In this document: positions 32,101 to 40,243 of the stretch, piece by piece
Numbering within the stretch: the first letter of the stretch is position 1
Layout: every line of letters starts with the position of its first letter
Assembly: GCF_030397665.1 (NCBI RefSeq)
Contig: NZ_JAPUBT010000010.1
Span: 171,484-235,483 of the forward strand
Direction of reading: 5' to 3'
Length of the DNA: 64,000 nucleotides
Source of the DNA: Janthinobacterium sp. SUN073
GTDB lineage: Bacteria > Pseudomonadota > Gammaproteobacteria > Burkholderiales > Burkholderiaceae_D
Notes under the pieces: generated by a model
What the model was told of the DNA's origin: nothing
Seen by the model: the letters and a program-made list of their open reading frames with translations, nothing else
Databases searched by the model: none
Translations under genes and position numbers: made by a program

Positions 32101-32187
32101 TATGTGCGCCAGCCAACGGCACCGTCGCTGCCGATTCTGTTACCCTCGAAATATACCTTCGGGAAATCCCATCACAAGAGGCTTACC

Positions 32188-32760
32188 ATGCAGCGCATCC
32201 TGACACTTTCCACCCTGGCCGCCACCGGCTTGCTGCTTTCCGCTTGCGCGTCGCTGGGCACGCCTGCTGGCTTGCAGGCGGGCCAGACCGTGGCCGTCGT
32301 GAATAGCCTGAGCTGGGACAATCCCCTGACGGGCAAGCGCGACGGCGTGCGCACCAGTTGGCCCATCAAGGATGGCAAGATTGCCCCTGAATATTTTCCG
32401 CTGGCGCAATTGAAGCAATGCGATGCGGATGGCAAGCCTTGCGCCTGGGGCGTGATGCGGGCGCAGCGCGGCGCGCCCACGCTGGCCTATGTGGACGGCG
32501 GGGTCGACCTGGCCGTGAGCGTATCGATCGACGTGGCGCGGCGCCAGGATGCGCGCCAGGGCGAGACGCAAACGGCGATGGCGATTCCCCAGGATGTGGC
32601 CGCGCTAGGGGGCAAGCAGCGCGTGCAGCCCGGCTGGAAATTGAAGTATGGCAAGGTCGAGCAAGTCGAGCTCGATTACGGCGTGCGCTACCAGGTATGC
32701 GTGCAGCGTTACGATGCGGCCGGCAAGGCCATCGACACGTGTGCGATTCCGTTTATTTGA
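32188..32760 (+). CDS. Putative lipoprotein of unknown function
   Basis: A 190-residue protein with a lipoprotein signal (MQRILTLSTLAATGLLLSAC, lipobox LSAC with the Cys at residue 20). An AAGAGG site precedes this ATG with good spacing, whereas the longer frame from 32104 has none. The mature part has no motif I recognise; it contains NSLSWDNPLTGKRDGVRTSW and ends with a Cys-containing strand (YQVCVQRYDAAGKAIDTCAI). Probably anchored to the outer membrane facing the periplasm. Confidence 0.8.
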   Translation: MQRILTLSTLAATGLLLSACASLGTPAGLQAGQTVAVVNSLSWDNPLTGKRDGVRTSWPIKDGKIAPEYFPLAQLKQCDADGKPCAWGVMRAQRGAPTLAYVDGGVDLAVSVSIDVARRQDARQGETQTAMAIPQDVAALGGKQRVQPGWKLKYGKVEQVELDYGVRYQVCVQRYDAAGKAIDTCAIPFI

Positions 32761-32903
32761 GGAAGCATGGCGCCTGGCCCGCTTGTGGCAGCTTTGCCAC
32801 ATTTCATGTTGCGGCGTGCGTCGGCGTGTAACAATCGGTAAAAGCGCAGCAAAGCTCGGCGTAATTTCTTATAGTACTGGTAGTACACATTAGGAGAATT
32901 GCG

Positions 32904-33287
32904 ATGAAAACCCTGTTGGCAGTAATCTCGCTGGCCGCTTTGGGTGGCTGCGTCGTGGCGCCCCCCGGTCCTGCGTATTACGGTTCGCGCGCGCCGCAGG
33001 GAGCCTACAATCCATACGACTGGCATACGGTTTCGTCCGAGCCGGTGCAGTCGGGCCGCGTGATGAGCGCACCGCGCGTGGAATACACGAATGAACCCGT
33101 CTACGTGCAGCAGCAACCTGTGTACGTGCAGCAACCTGTGTATGTGCCGGCACCCGTGTACGCGCCACAACCGTATTATTACAATCCACCCGTATCGATC
33201 GGGCTGGACTTCATGTTTGGTTTTGGACGCTACGGTGGACACCGGGGCGGCTGGGGCGGGCACGGACGCTACTACGGCCGCCGCTAA
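32904..33287 (+). CDS. Small Tyr/Pro/Gly-rich lipoprotein
   Basis: A 127-residue protein with lipobox LGGC (Cys at residue 16), then a stretch of near repeats of PVYVQQ/PVYVPA at about residues 66-90, and a Gly/Arg/Tyr-rich tail (GRYGGHRGGWGGHGRYYGRR). AGGAG is well placed before the ATG. The composition suggests a flexible cell-envelope protein; no enzymatic motif is visible. A good terminator follows. Confidence 0.8.
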   Translation: MKTLLAVISLAALGGCVVAPPGPAYYGSRAPQGAYNPYDWHTVSSEPVQSGRVMSAPRVEYTNEPVYVQQQPVYVQQPVYVPAPVYAPQPYYYNPPVSIGLDFMFGFGRYGGHRGGWGGHGRYYGRR

Positions 33288-33307
33288 TCTATTGCGGTGC
33301 TATGCAG

Positions 33308-33350
33308 GACAAAGCCGGACAAGCGTTGCTTGCCCGGCTTTGTCATTTTA
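33308..33350 (+). terminator. Terminator after the Tyr-rich lipoprotein
   Basis: Arms GACAAAGCCGG (33308-33318) and CCGGCTTTGTC (33334-33344), then ATTTTATT. Confidence 0.8.
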
Positions 33351-33467
33351 TTAGTGGAAATAAACCGAACCCTGGTGCAGTATGTCCGCCGAACACAAGA
33401 TGTACATCGCCGCCGCTGCCAGACCTATTTGCAAGGCGCCAAAGCTGATCGGGATGAGGCGGGACAT
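33351..33467 (-). CDS. 38-residue putative membrane microprotein
   Basis: A short minus-strand gene easily missed by length cut-offs. It starts ATG with a textbook CAGGAG seven bases upstream and encodes 38 residues beginning MSRLIPISFGALQIG, a single hydrophobic helix (residues about 5-26, including GLAAAAMYILCSAD) and a polar tail (HQGSVYFH). The stop lies just beyond the terminator hairpin of the convergent lipoprotein gene. No family recognised; the strong ribosome-binding site and clean hydrophobic profile are the evidence. Confidence 0.6.
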   Translation of the reverse strand: MSRLIPISFGALQIGLAAAAMYILCSADILHQGSVYFH

Positions 33468-33606
33468 GTCGTACTCCTGAGTGGTGGGGAATGTGTAGTC
33501 AGGCTTTCATCATAGGTTGAGTTGATGCTCTCGGGCATCGGATGAATGTCCGCCGCGATGTAGGACAACACCTCGTGCCTGGCGCCCCGCCTCGCTCTCC
33601 CGTCGT

Positions 33607-34056
33607 TTAGCGGTTTTTCCAGCGCACCACCGGCTCTTCCGGCGCCGTGTCCGGCACGTTCGAGATCGCCAGCCAGTGCGTCAGGCGTTCCGGATGCTTG
33701 AGATTGATGCCCATGCCATCGATGATGCCGACCTGTTCCAGCATGCGCGCATCGATTTTCGCCTTTGACACCGTGGGCGCGCCCATGACCATGCGGTCAT
33801 ACGCCTTGCGCGCCTTGTGTTCCCACTTGTGCAGATTGCTTTCGTCGAAGCGGTTCGCTTCGAAATACACGGTCAGGGTGCCATCGAGGTTGCCGAAGCC
33901 GACGATGCCCGCGCCCTTGCGAATGGTGGTGGTGTTGTCGAGGTCAAATTCCGCGGTGGGCACGAAAATGCCGGCGCGGCCATCGATGTCGGGACGTCCC
34001 ACGGGCGTATCCTTGCCGTAGGAGCTGGTTTCGGTAATGGTTTTCTCTGCAGACAT
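33607..34056 (-). CDS. Hypothetical protein, 149 residues
   Basis: A soluble, charged protein I cannot place in a family. The frame opens at 34179, but the ATG at 34056 (MSAEKTITETSSYGKDTPVG) removes an Arg/Pro-rich, non-protein-like extension. Notable strings are VGRPDIDGRAGIFVPTAEF and LERLTHWLAISNV-like C-terminal region. No signal peptide, no membrane segment. No clear Shine-Dalgarno. Its neighbours are unrelated. Confidence 0.65.
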   Translation of the reverse strand: MSAEKTITETSSYGKDTPVGRPDIDGRAGIFVPTAEFDLDNTTTIRKGAGIVGFGNLDGTLTVYFEANRFDESNLHKWEHKARKAYDRMVMGAPTVSKAKIDARMLEQVGIIDGMGINLKHPERLTHWLAISNVPDTAPEEPVVRWKNR

Positions 34057-34263
34057 GGTGCGTGTGTGGCGGCCGTACCGGGAGCGCAATCGGGCCCGGC
34101 AGCGCCAGTCATCCTGTTCAAAAAATGCGTGCTGATGATCAGGGCGGGGTAGGGGCCCTGGCGGAGCGATGCTTGGCATTGCTTGATACCCCGCTATTGT
34201 AGCGCCAATTTAATTCTTCTTTGCAACATTTCCTGAGGTAATGCACCCGTTTGCCCATGAAAA

Positions 34264-34291
34264 AGCCGCCCGGCCAGATGGCGGGGCGGCT
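34264..34291 (-). terminator. Terminator after the PEP-CTERM gene
   Basis: Arms AGCCGCCC and GGGCGGCT, followed on the minus strand by TTTTTC. Confidence 0.7.
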
Positions 34292-34313
34292 GTTGCGCGG
34301 CGACTGTCCGGGT

Positions 34314-34973
34314 TCAGGCGGCGTTCTTGCGGCGCACCACGAAACCCAGCAAGCCCAGGCCCAGCAGCATCATGGCGTAGCTTTCTGGTTCCGGCACGGC
34401 GGCCATCACCGAGACATTGTCCAGGTAGGAACCATAGGTCGGTGCGGAGACGGGGCCGATCGATTCGAAGCGCAGCAGGCTCGACGAGCCGAGCGCGGTC
34501 ACGTTCTGGCTGTAGGTTTGCCATACGCCGCTCGTGGTGCCGATCAGGGCCGTTGGCGTGAGCAGGGTGGAACCCCAGTAGACATTCATCAGGCTGCTCG
34601 CGCCGCCTGGCGTATCCGGGCGGCCCGAATAGGCAAACGACAGCGCATACGTGCCGCCGGCCGTGGTGGCGATCGATTGCGATACCGACGTCAGGCGCGC
34701 GGCGTTGAGTTCCAGGTATTGCGTGCCGGCGGCGGCGACGGGGTTGAAGCCGCTCAGGCCGCCTTGCGTGGCGCCTTTCTGGATTTCAAAGGCCGAGTTG
34801 CCGCTGGCTGACGAGGTCCAGCCTGTCACGCTGCTGAGCGCGGCCCAGGGCGATGAGATGACATTGTTTTCAAAACTGCCATTGACCACCAGTTCGGTCG
34901 CGGCGTTGGCTGTGCCAGCGGTGGCCAGGGCGGCCAATGCGGCAATCTTCAGGAAGGTGGCTGGCATTTTCAT
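34314..34973 (-). CDS. PEP-CTERM sorting-domain protein (DUF642-like exported protein)
   Basis: A 219-residue exported protein. Signal peptide MKMPATFLKIAALAALATAG to ANAA; a beta-rich domain starting LVVNGSFENN, a string typical of DUF642/galactose-binding-like folds; and a C-terminal PEP-CTERM anchor: VPEPESYAMMLLGLGLLG then FVVRRKN. Proteins of this kind are processed by exosortase EpsH/XrtA-type systems and are linked to extracellular matrix and exopolysaccharide; no exosortase lies in this window. GGAACTCC precedes the start. Own terminator. Confidence 0.88.
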   Translation of the reverse strand: MKMPATFLKIAALAALATAGTANAATELVVNGSFENNVISSPWAALSSVTGWTSSASGNSAFEIQKGATQGGLSGFNPVAAAGTQYLELNAARLTSVSQSIATTAGGTYALSFAYSGRPDTPGGASSLMNVYWGSTLLTPTALIGTTSGVWQTYSQNVTALGSSSLLRFESIGPVSAPTYGSYLDNVSVMAAVPEPESYAMMLLGLGLLGFVVRRKNAA

Positions 34974-34991
34974 GGAGTTCCAATTTAGTTG

Positions 34992-34997
34992 ATTATA
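34992..34997 (-). promoter_or_regulatory. -10 element for the PEP-CTERM gene
   Basis: A perfect minus-strand TATAAT sits 19 bases before the start codon in a very AT-rich stretch; the -35 is poor, so an activator or alternative sigma factor may be used. The rest of the 34974-35305 gap holds only this and the hairpin at 35213. Confidence 0.4.
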
Positions 34998-35212
34998 AGA
35001 TAATTTGATTTCTCAAATGACATTTAAATGATATCACCAAAACTCACACAAAAAACCAGGGTCTGCTAAAAAATATTTGCAATTGTGAAATTATTTGTGT
35101 CTGTATTGTAATTAATTTCCATGGCGAAGTAATCACTGCCGTGATGTAAGGCGAGCGCGACTTCTAACCTTCTTGCATGGCAGTATTTTTGTAACATCCG
35201 GGCGTAAAAAAA

Positions 35213-35245
35213 CCTGCATCGTAACAACAACGATGCAGGTTTTTT
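35213..35245. terminator. Bidirectional terminator after the FecA-like receptor
   Basis: Arms CCTGCATCGT and ACGATGCAGG with an A-run before and a T-run after; it ends the minus-strand receptor gene. Confidence 0.85.
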
Positions 35246-35305
35246 GGGAGGGTAGGTGCGGCTGCGGCGACATGTCGATTCGATAGGAACTGCCGCACGC
35301 AATGC

Positions 35306-37420
35306 TCAGAACGCCAGGCGGCCCTGCAGATAGAGCATGCGCGGTGCGCCCACCAGCTTGCCCAGGTTGCCGTCCGAAGTGCGCGTAAAGTAGCGCTTGT
35401 CGGCGAGGTTGTTGACGCCGGCGACCAGTTCCAGGCCTTTCTGGCCCGGCACCTTCCATTTTACTTGCGTGTTCCAGGTGCGAAAGCCGGGAATCACGCC
35501 CAGGTTGCCGGCCGCATTTTCCGCCACGGTGTTGGCCTCGTCGGCGAACTGGCGGCTCTGGTGGCTGCTCGACAAATCGAAGCCCCAGGCGCCCAGCTGG
35601 TAGTGGGCGCCGACGGTATCGGTGGTGCGCGAATAGAAGGGCACGTCATTGCCCGCGTTCGCGCCATCCTGCAAGGTCGCCTTGGTGTAGGTGTAGGTGG
35701 CGTAGGCGTTCAAGCCGGCCAGCGGGCCGGATCGGTCGAAATGGTAGTCGATGGCCGATTCCAGGCCCCGGTGATGCGTGGCGCCCACGTTGTAGAAGAC
35801 GACGTTTTCGCCGCTGCCGACGGACTGGATCTGGTTGTCGAACTTGATGTTGAACAAGGTCGCCTCGGCCGACAGCTGGCCGCTCTTCCAGCGCGCGCCC
35901 AGCTCGGCTGTTTTCGCCAGTTCCGGCTGCAGCGGATTCTTGCTCGACTGGGCATTGAGCTGCGTGTTTTGCACGGCGCCAAACGAGCTGTTGTAGTTGC
36001 CGAACAGGGTCACGTTGTTGCTCAGCAAGTAGGCCACATTCAGCGAGGGCAGGGCCTTGTTGTTGAGCAACTCGATCTTCTGGTCGACCGGCAAGTGGTT
36101 GTAGCGTTCCGTCTTGATGTGCTCGTAGCGCACGCCCGGTGTGATGCGCCAGGCATCGATGGCGATCTTGTCGTCGATGTACACGGCCTGCGCATCGGTC
36201 GAGTTATTGGCAAAGCGCGTCGGCGCCTGTTGCACGCCGCTGGCGATGACCACGTTGTAGATGGCTTCATCGGCCCGCTCGGCCAGGTAGCGGTAGCCGA
36301 CGGTGACGTCCTGCGAAACCTTGCCGGTGGTAAAGCGCTGCGTGTAGCGGGGCTCGATGGCCGTCGTTTCATAGTTGCGCGGCTGGTGGCCCAGGTTTTT
36401 TCCGCTGATCAGGGTGCTTTCGCGCGAGCTCTTGTTGTAATAGGCGCGCACCTCGAATTCCTGCGTGCCGGACAGGGCATTCAGGTAGCCGATGTCGAAG
36501 GCCTTGCGCTCGCCGCTCCAGAAGTCGGTCGGGCGCGTGTTCTGGAACGGGTCCGCCTTGTATTGCGCCGCAGTCAAACCGCCCGGCGTGCGCGACGTCA
36601 CATCGTAGTAGGACAGCTTGCCATACACCTCGGCCGTGGGGCTCAGGTCGTAGCGAAATTTCAGGGCGAAGTCGTTGACCTTCTCGTCGCTGCCGACGCG
36701 CCAGTCGCTGCCGCGGATGCCCGAGTACAGCACCGCCAGGCCCAGGCCGCTGTCGAGTTGGGTGCCGGCAAAGACGCTGGCCTGCGTGTTGTGGCCCACT
36801 TCGCTGTACGTGTTGTAGCGCACGCTGGCGTCGCCCGTGACGCCTGGCGTGGTGGGCACGCGGCGCGTCTTGAAGTTGATGATGCCGCCCACGTTTTGCG
36901 GGCCGAAGCGCACGGCGCCGCCGCCGCGCACCACATCGACCGTCTCGACATTGGCCAGGCTGACGGGCGCGAACGACAGTTGCGGCTGGCCATACGGCGC
37001 CACCGACATCGGGATGCCGTCCAGCAAGACCGTGCTGCGCGGCGAATAGCGCCCGGCCAGTCCCCGCACGCCGATATTGAGCGAGATGGCGCTGCCGGCG
37101 CTGCCCGAGTTGTCGCTGATCTGCACGCCAGGAATGCGGCGCATCACATCGCTGAGGCTGGTCGCGCCCGAGTCGTCGATATCGTCCTTTTGCACCACCG
37201 TGCGGGCGCCCGCGAAATTCTTCGTGCTGGCGGCCATGCTGGTGCCCAGCAGGTTGCTGCTGACCTGGATCGATTCCAGGATGGGGCCGGCGTTATCGGC
37301 TGTGCTAGCCGTAGTGGTTTCCTGTGCCTGCGCGGCAAGGGACGTGCCCAGGCAGGCGAGGGTAATGGCCAGCGCGCACGGGCGCAGGGAAAACGGCAGT
37401 GTGGAAAGTGTGGCGGCCAT
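35306..37420 (-). CDS. FecA-like TonB-dependent siderophore receptor without signalling domain
   Basis: A 704-residue outer-membrane receptor: signal peptide (cleavage near AQAQ, residue 33), plug domain (VVQKDDIDDSGATSLSDVM; IGVRGLAGRYSPRSTVLLDG; PYGQPQLSFAPVSL; VDVVRGGGAVRFGPQNVGG) and barrel ending LYLQGRLAF. The plug strings resemble ferric dicitrate receptor FecA and relatives. The N-terminal STN domain that FecA uses for FecR/FecI signalling is absent: the plug follows the signal peptide within about 30 residues, and no fecIR genes lie nearby. A Fur box lies 90-110 bases before the start, so iron-repressed expression is expected. The exact ferric ligand is not known. Confidence 0.88.
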   Translation of the reverse strand: MAATLSTLPFSLRPCALAITLACLGTSLAAQAQETTTASTADNAGPILESIQVSSNLLGTSMAASTKNFAGARTVVQKDDIDDSGATSLSDVMRRIPGVQISDNSGSAGSAISLNIGVRGLAGRYSPRSTVLLDGIPMSVAPYGQPQLSFAPVSLANVETVDVVRGGGAVRFGPQNVGGIINFKTRRVPTTPGVTGDASVRYNTYSEVGHNTQASVFAGTQLDSGLGLAVLYSGIRGSDWRVGSDEKVNDFALKFRYDLSPTAEVYGKLSYYDVTSRTPGGLTAAQYKADPFQNTRPTDFWSGERKAFDIGYLNALSGTQEFEVRAYYNKSSRESTLISGKNLGHQPRNYETTAIEPRYTQRFTTGKVSQDVTVGYRYLAERADEAIYNVVIASGVQQAPTRFANNSTDAQAVYIDDKIAIDAWRITPGVRYEHIKTERYNHLPVDQKIELLNNKALPSLNVAYLLSNNVTLFGNYNSSFGAVQNTQLNAQSSKNPLQPELAKTAELGARWKSGQLSAEATLFNIKFDNQIQSVGSGENVVFYNVGATHHRGLESAIDYHFDRSGPLAGLNAYATYTYTKATLQDGANAGNDVPFYSRTTDTVGAHYQLGAWGFDLSSSHQSRQFADEANTVAENAAGNLGVIPGFRTWNTQVKWKVPGQKGLELVAGVNNLADKRYFTRTSDGNLGKLVGAPRMLYLQGRLAF

Positions 37421-37511
37421 GCATGGATCTCCGTAGTGACAATGTTTGCGCGGGCAAGCAGGCGGCGCGACAACAGCGTGGCGTGGACATCCGGCGCAAG
37501 GGGATAAGAAT

Positions 37512-37530
37512 GATAATGATTCTCATTTTA
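37512..37530. promoter_or_regulatory. Fur box
   Basis: GATAATGATTCTCATTTTA matches 15 of 19 positions of the Fur consensus GATAATGATAATCATTATC; a second, weaker overlapping match begins at 37503, as in typical extended Fur sites. It lies between the FecA-like receptor (minus) and the response regulator (plus). Confidence 0.75.
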
Positions 37531-37707
37531 TCCGTCAATTGCGCAAACTGCGTAGGGCTGGCTTTCTCCGCGCGGGGTGGGGAAGTGTTGCTGGCGCGGT
37601 ACAGCGGGGCGCCTGGATTGCTGCTTGGCAGCATTGCTGGGGTGCGACGGCATTCCACGTGCTTCTTGTATACTCGCGTTTTTGCAGCCGTCAGACGTGA
37701 AGGTACA

Positions 37708-38154
37708 ATGAGCCAGACAACTGAAACGACACCAGGCAGTTCCTCCGTGGAACGCCGCCAGGGCGACCAGCCGGCAAGTGCTGCGCGCAAACTCAATCTG
37801 CTGGTGGTCGACGACAACCAGGAAGTGGGCGAATCGCTGGCCATGCTGCTCGAAGCGCTGGGTCACCACGCGGTGGTGGTGCGCAACTGGCAGATGGCCG
37901 TCGAGCAAGTCAAGCTGTGCGTGCCCGACGCCGTCTACCTCGACATCGAAATGCCCGGCATCAGCGGCATCGAAATCGGCCGCCGCCTGCACCACAATCC
38001 CGAGACGGCCAACGCCGTGCTGATCGCCGTCACCGGCCACAGCCTGCCCATGTACATGGACGATGCGCTGGCCGTGGGCTTCCGCCACTTCCTCGTTAAA
38101 CCCGTGCGCCTGGAAGACCTGGCGACGACGGTGCAGTCGGTGCTGGCGGGGTAG
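37708..38154 (+). CDS. Single-domain response regulator (CheY-like receiver)
   Basis: A 148-residue protein: about 28 polar residues, then one receiver domain (LNLLVVDDNQEVGESLAML with the acidic pair; YLDIEMPGISGIEIG with the phospho-acceptor Asp; VTGHS with the conserved Thr; FLVKPVRLEDL with the conserved Lys). No output domain, so it acts by protein contact or as a phosphorelay part. The frame is open to 37399, but the ATG at 37708 has GAAGG upstream and gives a normal receiver. No histidine kinase gene is adjacent. Confidence 0.88.
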   Translation: MSQTTETTPGSSSVERRQGDQPASAARKLNLLVVDDNQEVGESLAMLLEALGHHAVVVRNWQMAVEQVKLCVPDAVYLDIEMPGISGIEIGRRLHHNPETANAVLIAVTGHSLPMYMDDALAVGFRHFLVKPVRLEDLATTVQSVLAG

Positions 38155-38182
38155 GTTTTCCACCGCCCCGCCTGATGGGTGG

Positions 38183-38311
38183 TCAGGTGTTCAGTGCTGC
38201 GGCGCGAAATTGCAAGCCGAGTGCATGCGTCACCCTCAAAATGGTGTCGAAGCTCGGATTGCCTTCGCCGGACAAGCTGCGGGAGAAGAAGGCTGATGTT
38301 GCCTCATGCAT
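38183..38311 (-). pseudogene. Remnant of an addiction-module antidote (HTH antitoxin), C-terminal part
   Basis: The minus strand encodes 42 residues (MHEATSAFFSRSLSGEGNPS onward, then FDTILRVTHALGLQ). The string SLSGEGNPSFDTILRV plus HALGLQF closely resembles the C-terminal half of HigA/antidote-type XRE proteins (SPEGNP..TILKVLKALGL). The first half of the helix-turn-helix domain is missing, and no toxin gene is next to it, so it is probably a decayed host gene beside the tRNA-His site. Confidence 0.6.
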
Positions 38312-38324
38312 GTGTGTGGAAATG

Positions 38325-38362
38325 AAAAAAGGATTACAAGCCGAAGCATGTAATCCTTTTAT
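38325..38362. terminator. Terminator of the former tRNA-His gene
   Basis: Arms GGATTACA and TGTAATCC with an inner GC-CGAA-GC cap, flanked by A-run and T-run. It lies 16 bases past the CCA end of the tRNA-His remnant on the minus strand. Confidence 0.65.
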
Positions 38363-38377
38363 TTACCGCTAATTCTG

Positions 38378-38422
38378 TGGGGTGGCTGATGGGGCTCGAA
38401 CCCACGACAACAGGAATCACAA
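38378..38422 (-). other. Prophage left attachment site: 3' part of tRNA-His
   Basis: Read on the minus strand, these 45 bases are the anticodon loop and following part of a tRNA-His: TTGTGAT loop (anticodon GTG), stem side TCCTG, variable loop, T-arm with GGGTTCGAGCCCC, acceptor GCCACC and genomic CCCA end. Upstream of 38422 the sequence no longer fits a tRNA (no D-arm; anticodon stem not completed), so this is not a functional gene. It is the piece of the target left when a phage integrates in a tRNA 3' end; integrase lies 0.6 kb away. The intact tRNA-His and attR should be at the far end of the prophage, beyond 64000. Confidence 0.85.
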
Positions 38423-38687
38423 CCCTAGCGCTTAACTGCACATTGTTTTTTTAAATCAAAGGCTTAGTTATTTTATTTTCCAATGCTGATACATTTTTCC
38501 TCACCAGTCTATGCGGCCCGCAGCCTGCTCGTTGGAAGATTCGGACGGTTGCTTTCGGGCCAGAGTCGGCTCTTTGTGTTGAGGTGAGCCAAGTATTTCG
38601 CGGTTTAAGGTATTGGCTTTAACGCATATTTCAGATTGCAAAACTGTTATCCTGTCGGCCTTATTTTGCATCTTTAATGAGGAAATG
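38423..38687. other. AT-rich phage end between attL and the lipoprotein gene
   Basis: About 265 bases, markedly richer in A and T than the host side, with no supportable gene. It is expected to hold integrase arm-type sites and the promoter of the lipoprotein, but I see no clear repeats. Confidence 0.35.
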
Positions 38688-38984
38688 ATGAGATTTTTGA
38701 CCGTCGGCTTGTTAGTACTTTTCCTAAGTGCTTGTACGCAAAAAAATTCCGAGTACACCGGTAAACTCAGGATTGACGCAGGAACGGAGTACGTTGCACT
38801 TGACCACCCCTCCTCCATCGGAGGAGCTTGTGAGGGGTGGAATGCACTTCAAATTCGCGAACCAGGGAAGAACAGCGGAATGGAGAACCTCGTCTGCTGG
38901 AAACGAGAGGGTGATGATATTACCGTTACAGATGGAGCCGGAGTAAAGCGTGCTTCCGGCTCGGCGGCCCTGTGGGCCGATTAG
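38688..38984 (+). CDS. Small lipoprotein at the prophage edge (possible moron)
   Basis: A 98-residue lipoprotein: MRFLTVGLLVLFLSAC with lipobox LSAC (Cys at residue 16), then a short beta-rich domain with two further cysteines (GGACEGW and ENLVCWKRE). GAGGAA is placed correctly for the second of two adjacent ATGs (38685, 38688). It lies between attL and integrase, transcribed opposite to integrase, the usual place for lysogenic-conversion genes expressed from the prophage. Function unknown. Confidence 0.7.
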   Translation: MRFLTVGLLVLFLSACTQKNSEYTGKLRIDAGTEYVALDHPSSIGGACEGWNALQIREPGKNSGMENLVCWKREGDDITVTDGAGVKRASGSAALWAD

Positions 38985-39037
38985 GAATCGCAGTATCAGG
39001 GGGAGGCTATCGCTCAAAAGCAGGCAAAGGAAAATGC

Positions 39038-40243
39038 TTACTCGGTGGCGCCGGCCTTCTTTACTTTCCTGCGATCATAGTGCTTGTGTGTGGTGCCTGG
39101 GTCCGCATGGGCGGCAAAGTCGTATGCGTCGGCGTTACGTTGTTGGAACTTGGTCGTGATAGCGGCCGGCCGGATATCCTGCAGCGAAAAGTACTGCGCA
39201 TGGTCTGCCAGTCGGTAATCGGCTTCGTACTTCGCCACTTTCAGTCCCTTCTTATACGCCAGGATATATTCCAGCTCAGCAGCGCGTTTGCGAGCGAGCG
39301 CTGCCGCTGCCTGGGGGTCAAACGATGCGATCCATTCGAACATGGCATCCTGCCACACGGACCCCATTCCTGACCGCGTGTATGCCTGGCCTTTTGAATT
39401 GGCAAACAGGAACTGGCGTGGAACCGAGTGCGTTTGCTCGGCGCGCGCGACAACGACGCGCAACCTGGTTGACCATTCGCGCAGCTTCAATACCTCGGCC
39501 TGGCCCTTCTTGCGCTTGGCGCTGGTGACGAGCACGCCTTCCTTCGTCTTGCCATCGATATGGAACGGCCTCACCTCGGCCGCGCGAAAGCCTGTCAGGT
39601 AGGTGAACATGGCCGCGCACCCTAGATTGCGGAATGTGGCGGTTTGGCGCAGCGACCACAGATAAAAACGCACTACCTGGCCACGTGAGATGGTCCGCAC
39701 ATCCTTTTCGATGTCGTTCTGCATAATGTCCGTGAACGGCATCGCCTCGATCACGCCCCAGCGCACGGCGTATTTGCAGATGGTCGACATCAGCGACAGC
39801 TCTTTGTTCGCCTTCGCCGGCGCACCCGCTTTGGCGCGCGCGTCCAGGTACTGATAGCCGTGCAGCATGCGCAGTGATTTCGGGTCCATTTTGCCGAAGA
39901 ACTTGGTCAGATTCTTGTAGCCAGATTCCCTGACGGCGAGTCCATCCTTGGACTGGTCCAGGTAATGGGTGGGAGCGATCTCGTCGCGGAATCGCTCGAT
40001 CAGCTGGGCCACTGATCCGGCAATGATCTTGCCCTCGATGATGTCGAGCGCCTTGCGCTTGGCCGCGCGGTCAGCGTCCGCGATGCCTTTCCGATCACCG
40101 ACCACGGCCGTGGCCAGTGTCTCGCTGCTGCCGTCCGGGTGCTGGTAGTAGTAGGAGATTTTCCGGACGCCGACGCGCTTGTAAAGGCGGTCGACGCCGG
40201 TGCGTTCTTTAGCAGAAGGCTTGGAGGTTTGGTGCTTGGTCAT
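39038..40243 (-). CDS. int: Phage integrase, tyrosine recombinase
   Basis: A 401-residue site-specific recombinase for integration and excision. The catalytic domain shows TGFRAAEV (Arg220), a Lys-rich beta-hairpin (SAKRKKGQ, about 241-248), box II as QDIR (355-358, with Arg358), His379 in AAHADPGTTHKHYDRR and the nucleophile Tyr389. Box II normally reads HxLR; here the His is Gln, a variation seen in some integrases. The N-terminal 190 residues are the arm- and core-binding part. It overlaps the DUF4224 gene by 35 bases and sits 0.6 kb from the tRNA-His attachment site, with which it must act. Confidence 0.93.
   Translation of the reverse strand: MTKHQTSKPSAKERTGVDRLYKRVGVRKISYYYQHPDGSSETLATAVVGDRKGIADADRAAKRKALDIIEGKIIAGSVAQLIERFRDEIAPTHYLDQSKDGLAVRESGYKNLTKFFGKMDPKSLRMLHGYQYLDARAKAGAPAKANKELSLMSTICKYAVRWGVIEAMPFTDIMQNDIEKDVRTISRGQVVRFYLWSLRQTATFRNLGCAAMFTYLTGFRAAEVRPFHIDGKTKEGVLVTSAKRKKGQAEVLKLREWSTRLRVVVARAEQTHSVPRQFLFANSKGQAYTRSGMGSVWQDAMFEWIASFDPQAAAALARKRAAELEYILAYKKGLKVAKYEADYRLADHAQYFSLQDIRPAAITTKFQQRNADAYDFAAHADPGTTHKHYDRRKVKKAGATE

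Noticed and set aside
38378..38428. Functional tRNA-His gene
   Set aside because: Only the 3' 45 bases fit; there is no D-arm or 5' acceptor strand, so it is an attachment-site remnant.
38501..38818. 105-residue minus-strand ORF at the prophage edge
   Set aside because: Overlaps the lipoprotein gene, which has a proper signal sequence and ribosome-binding site.
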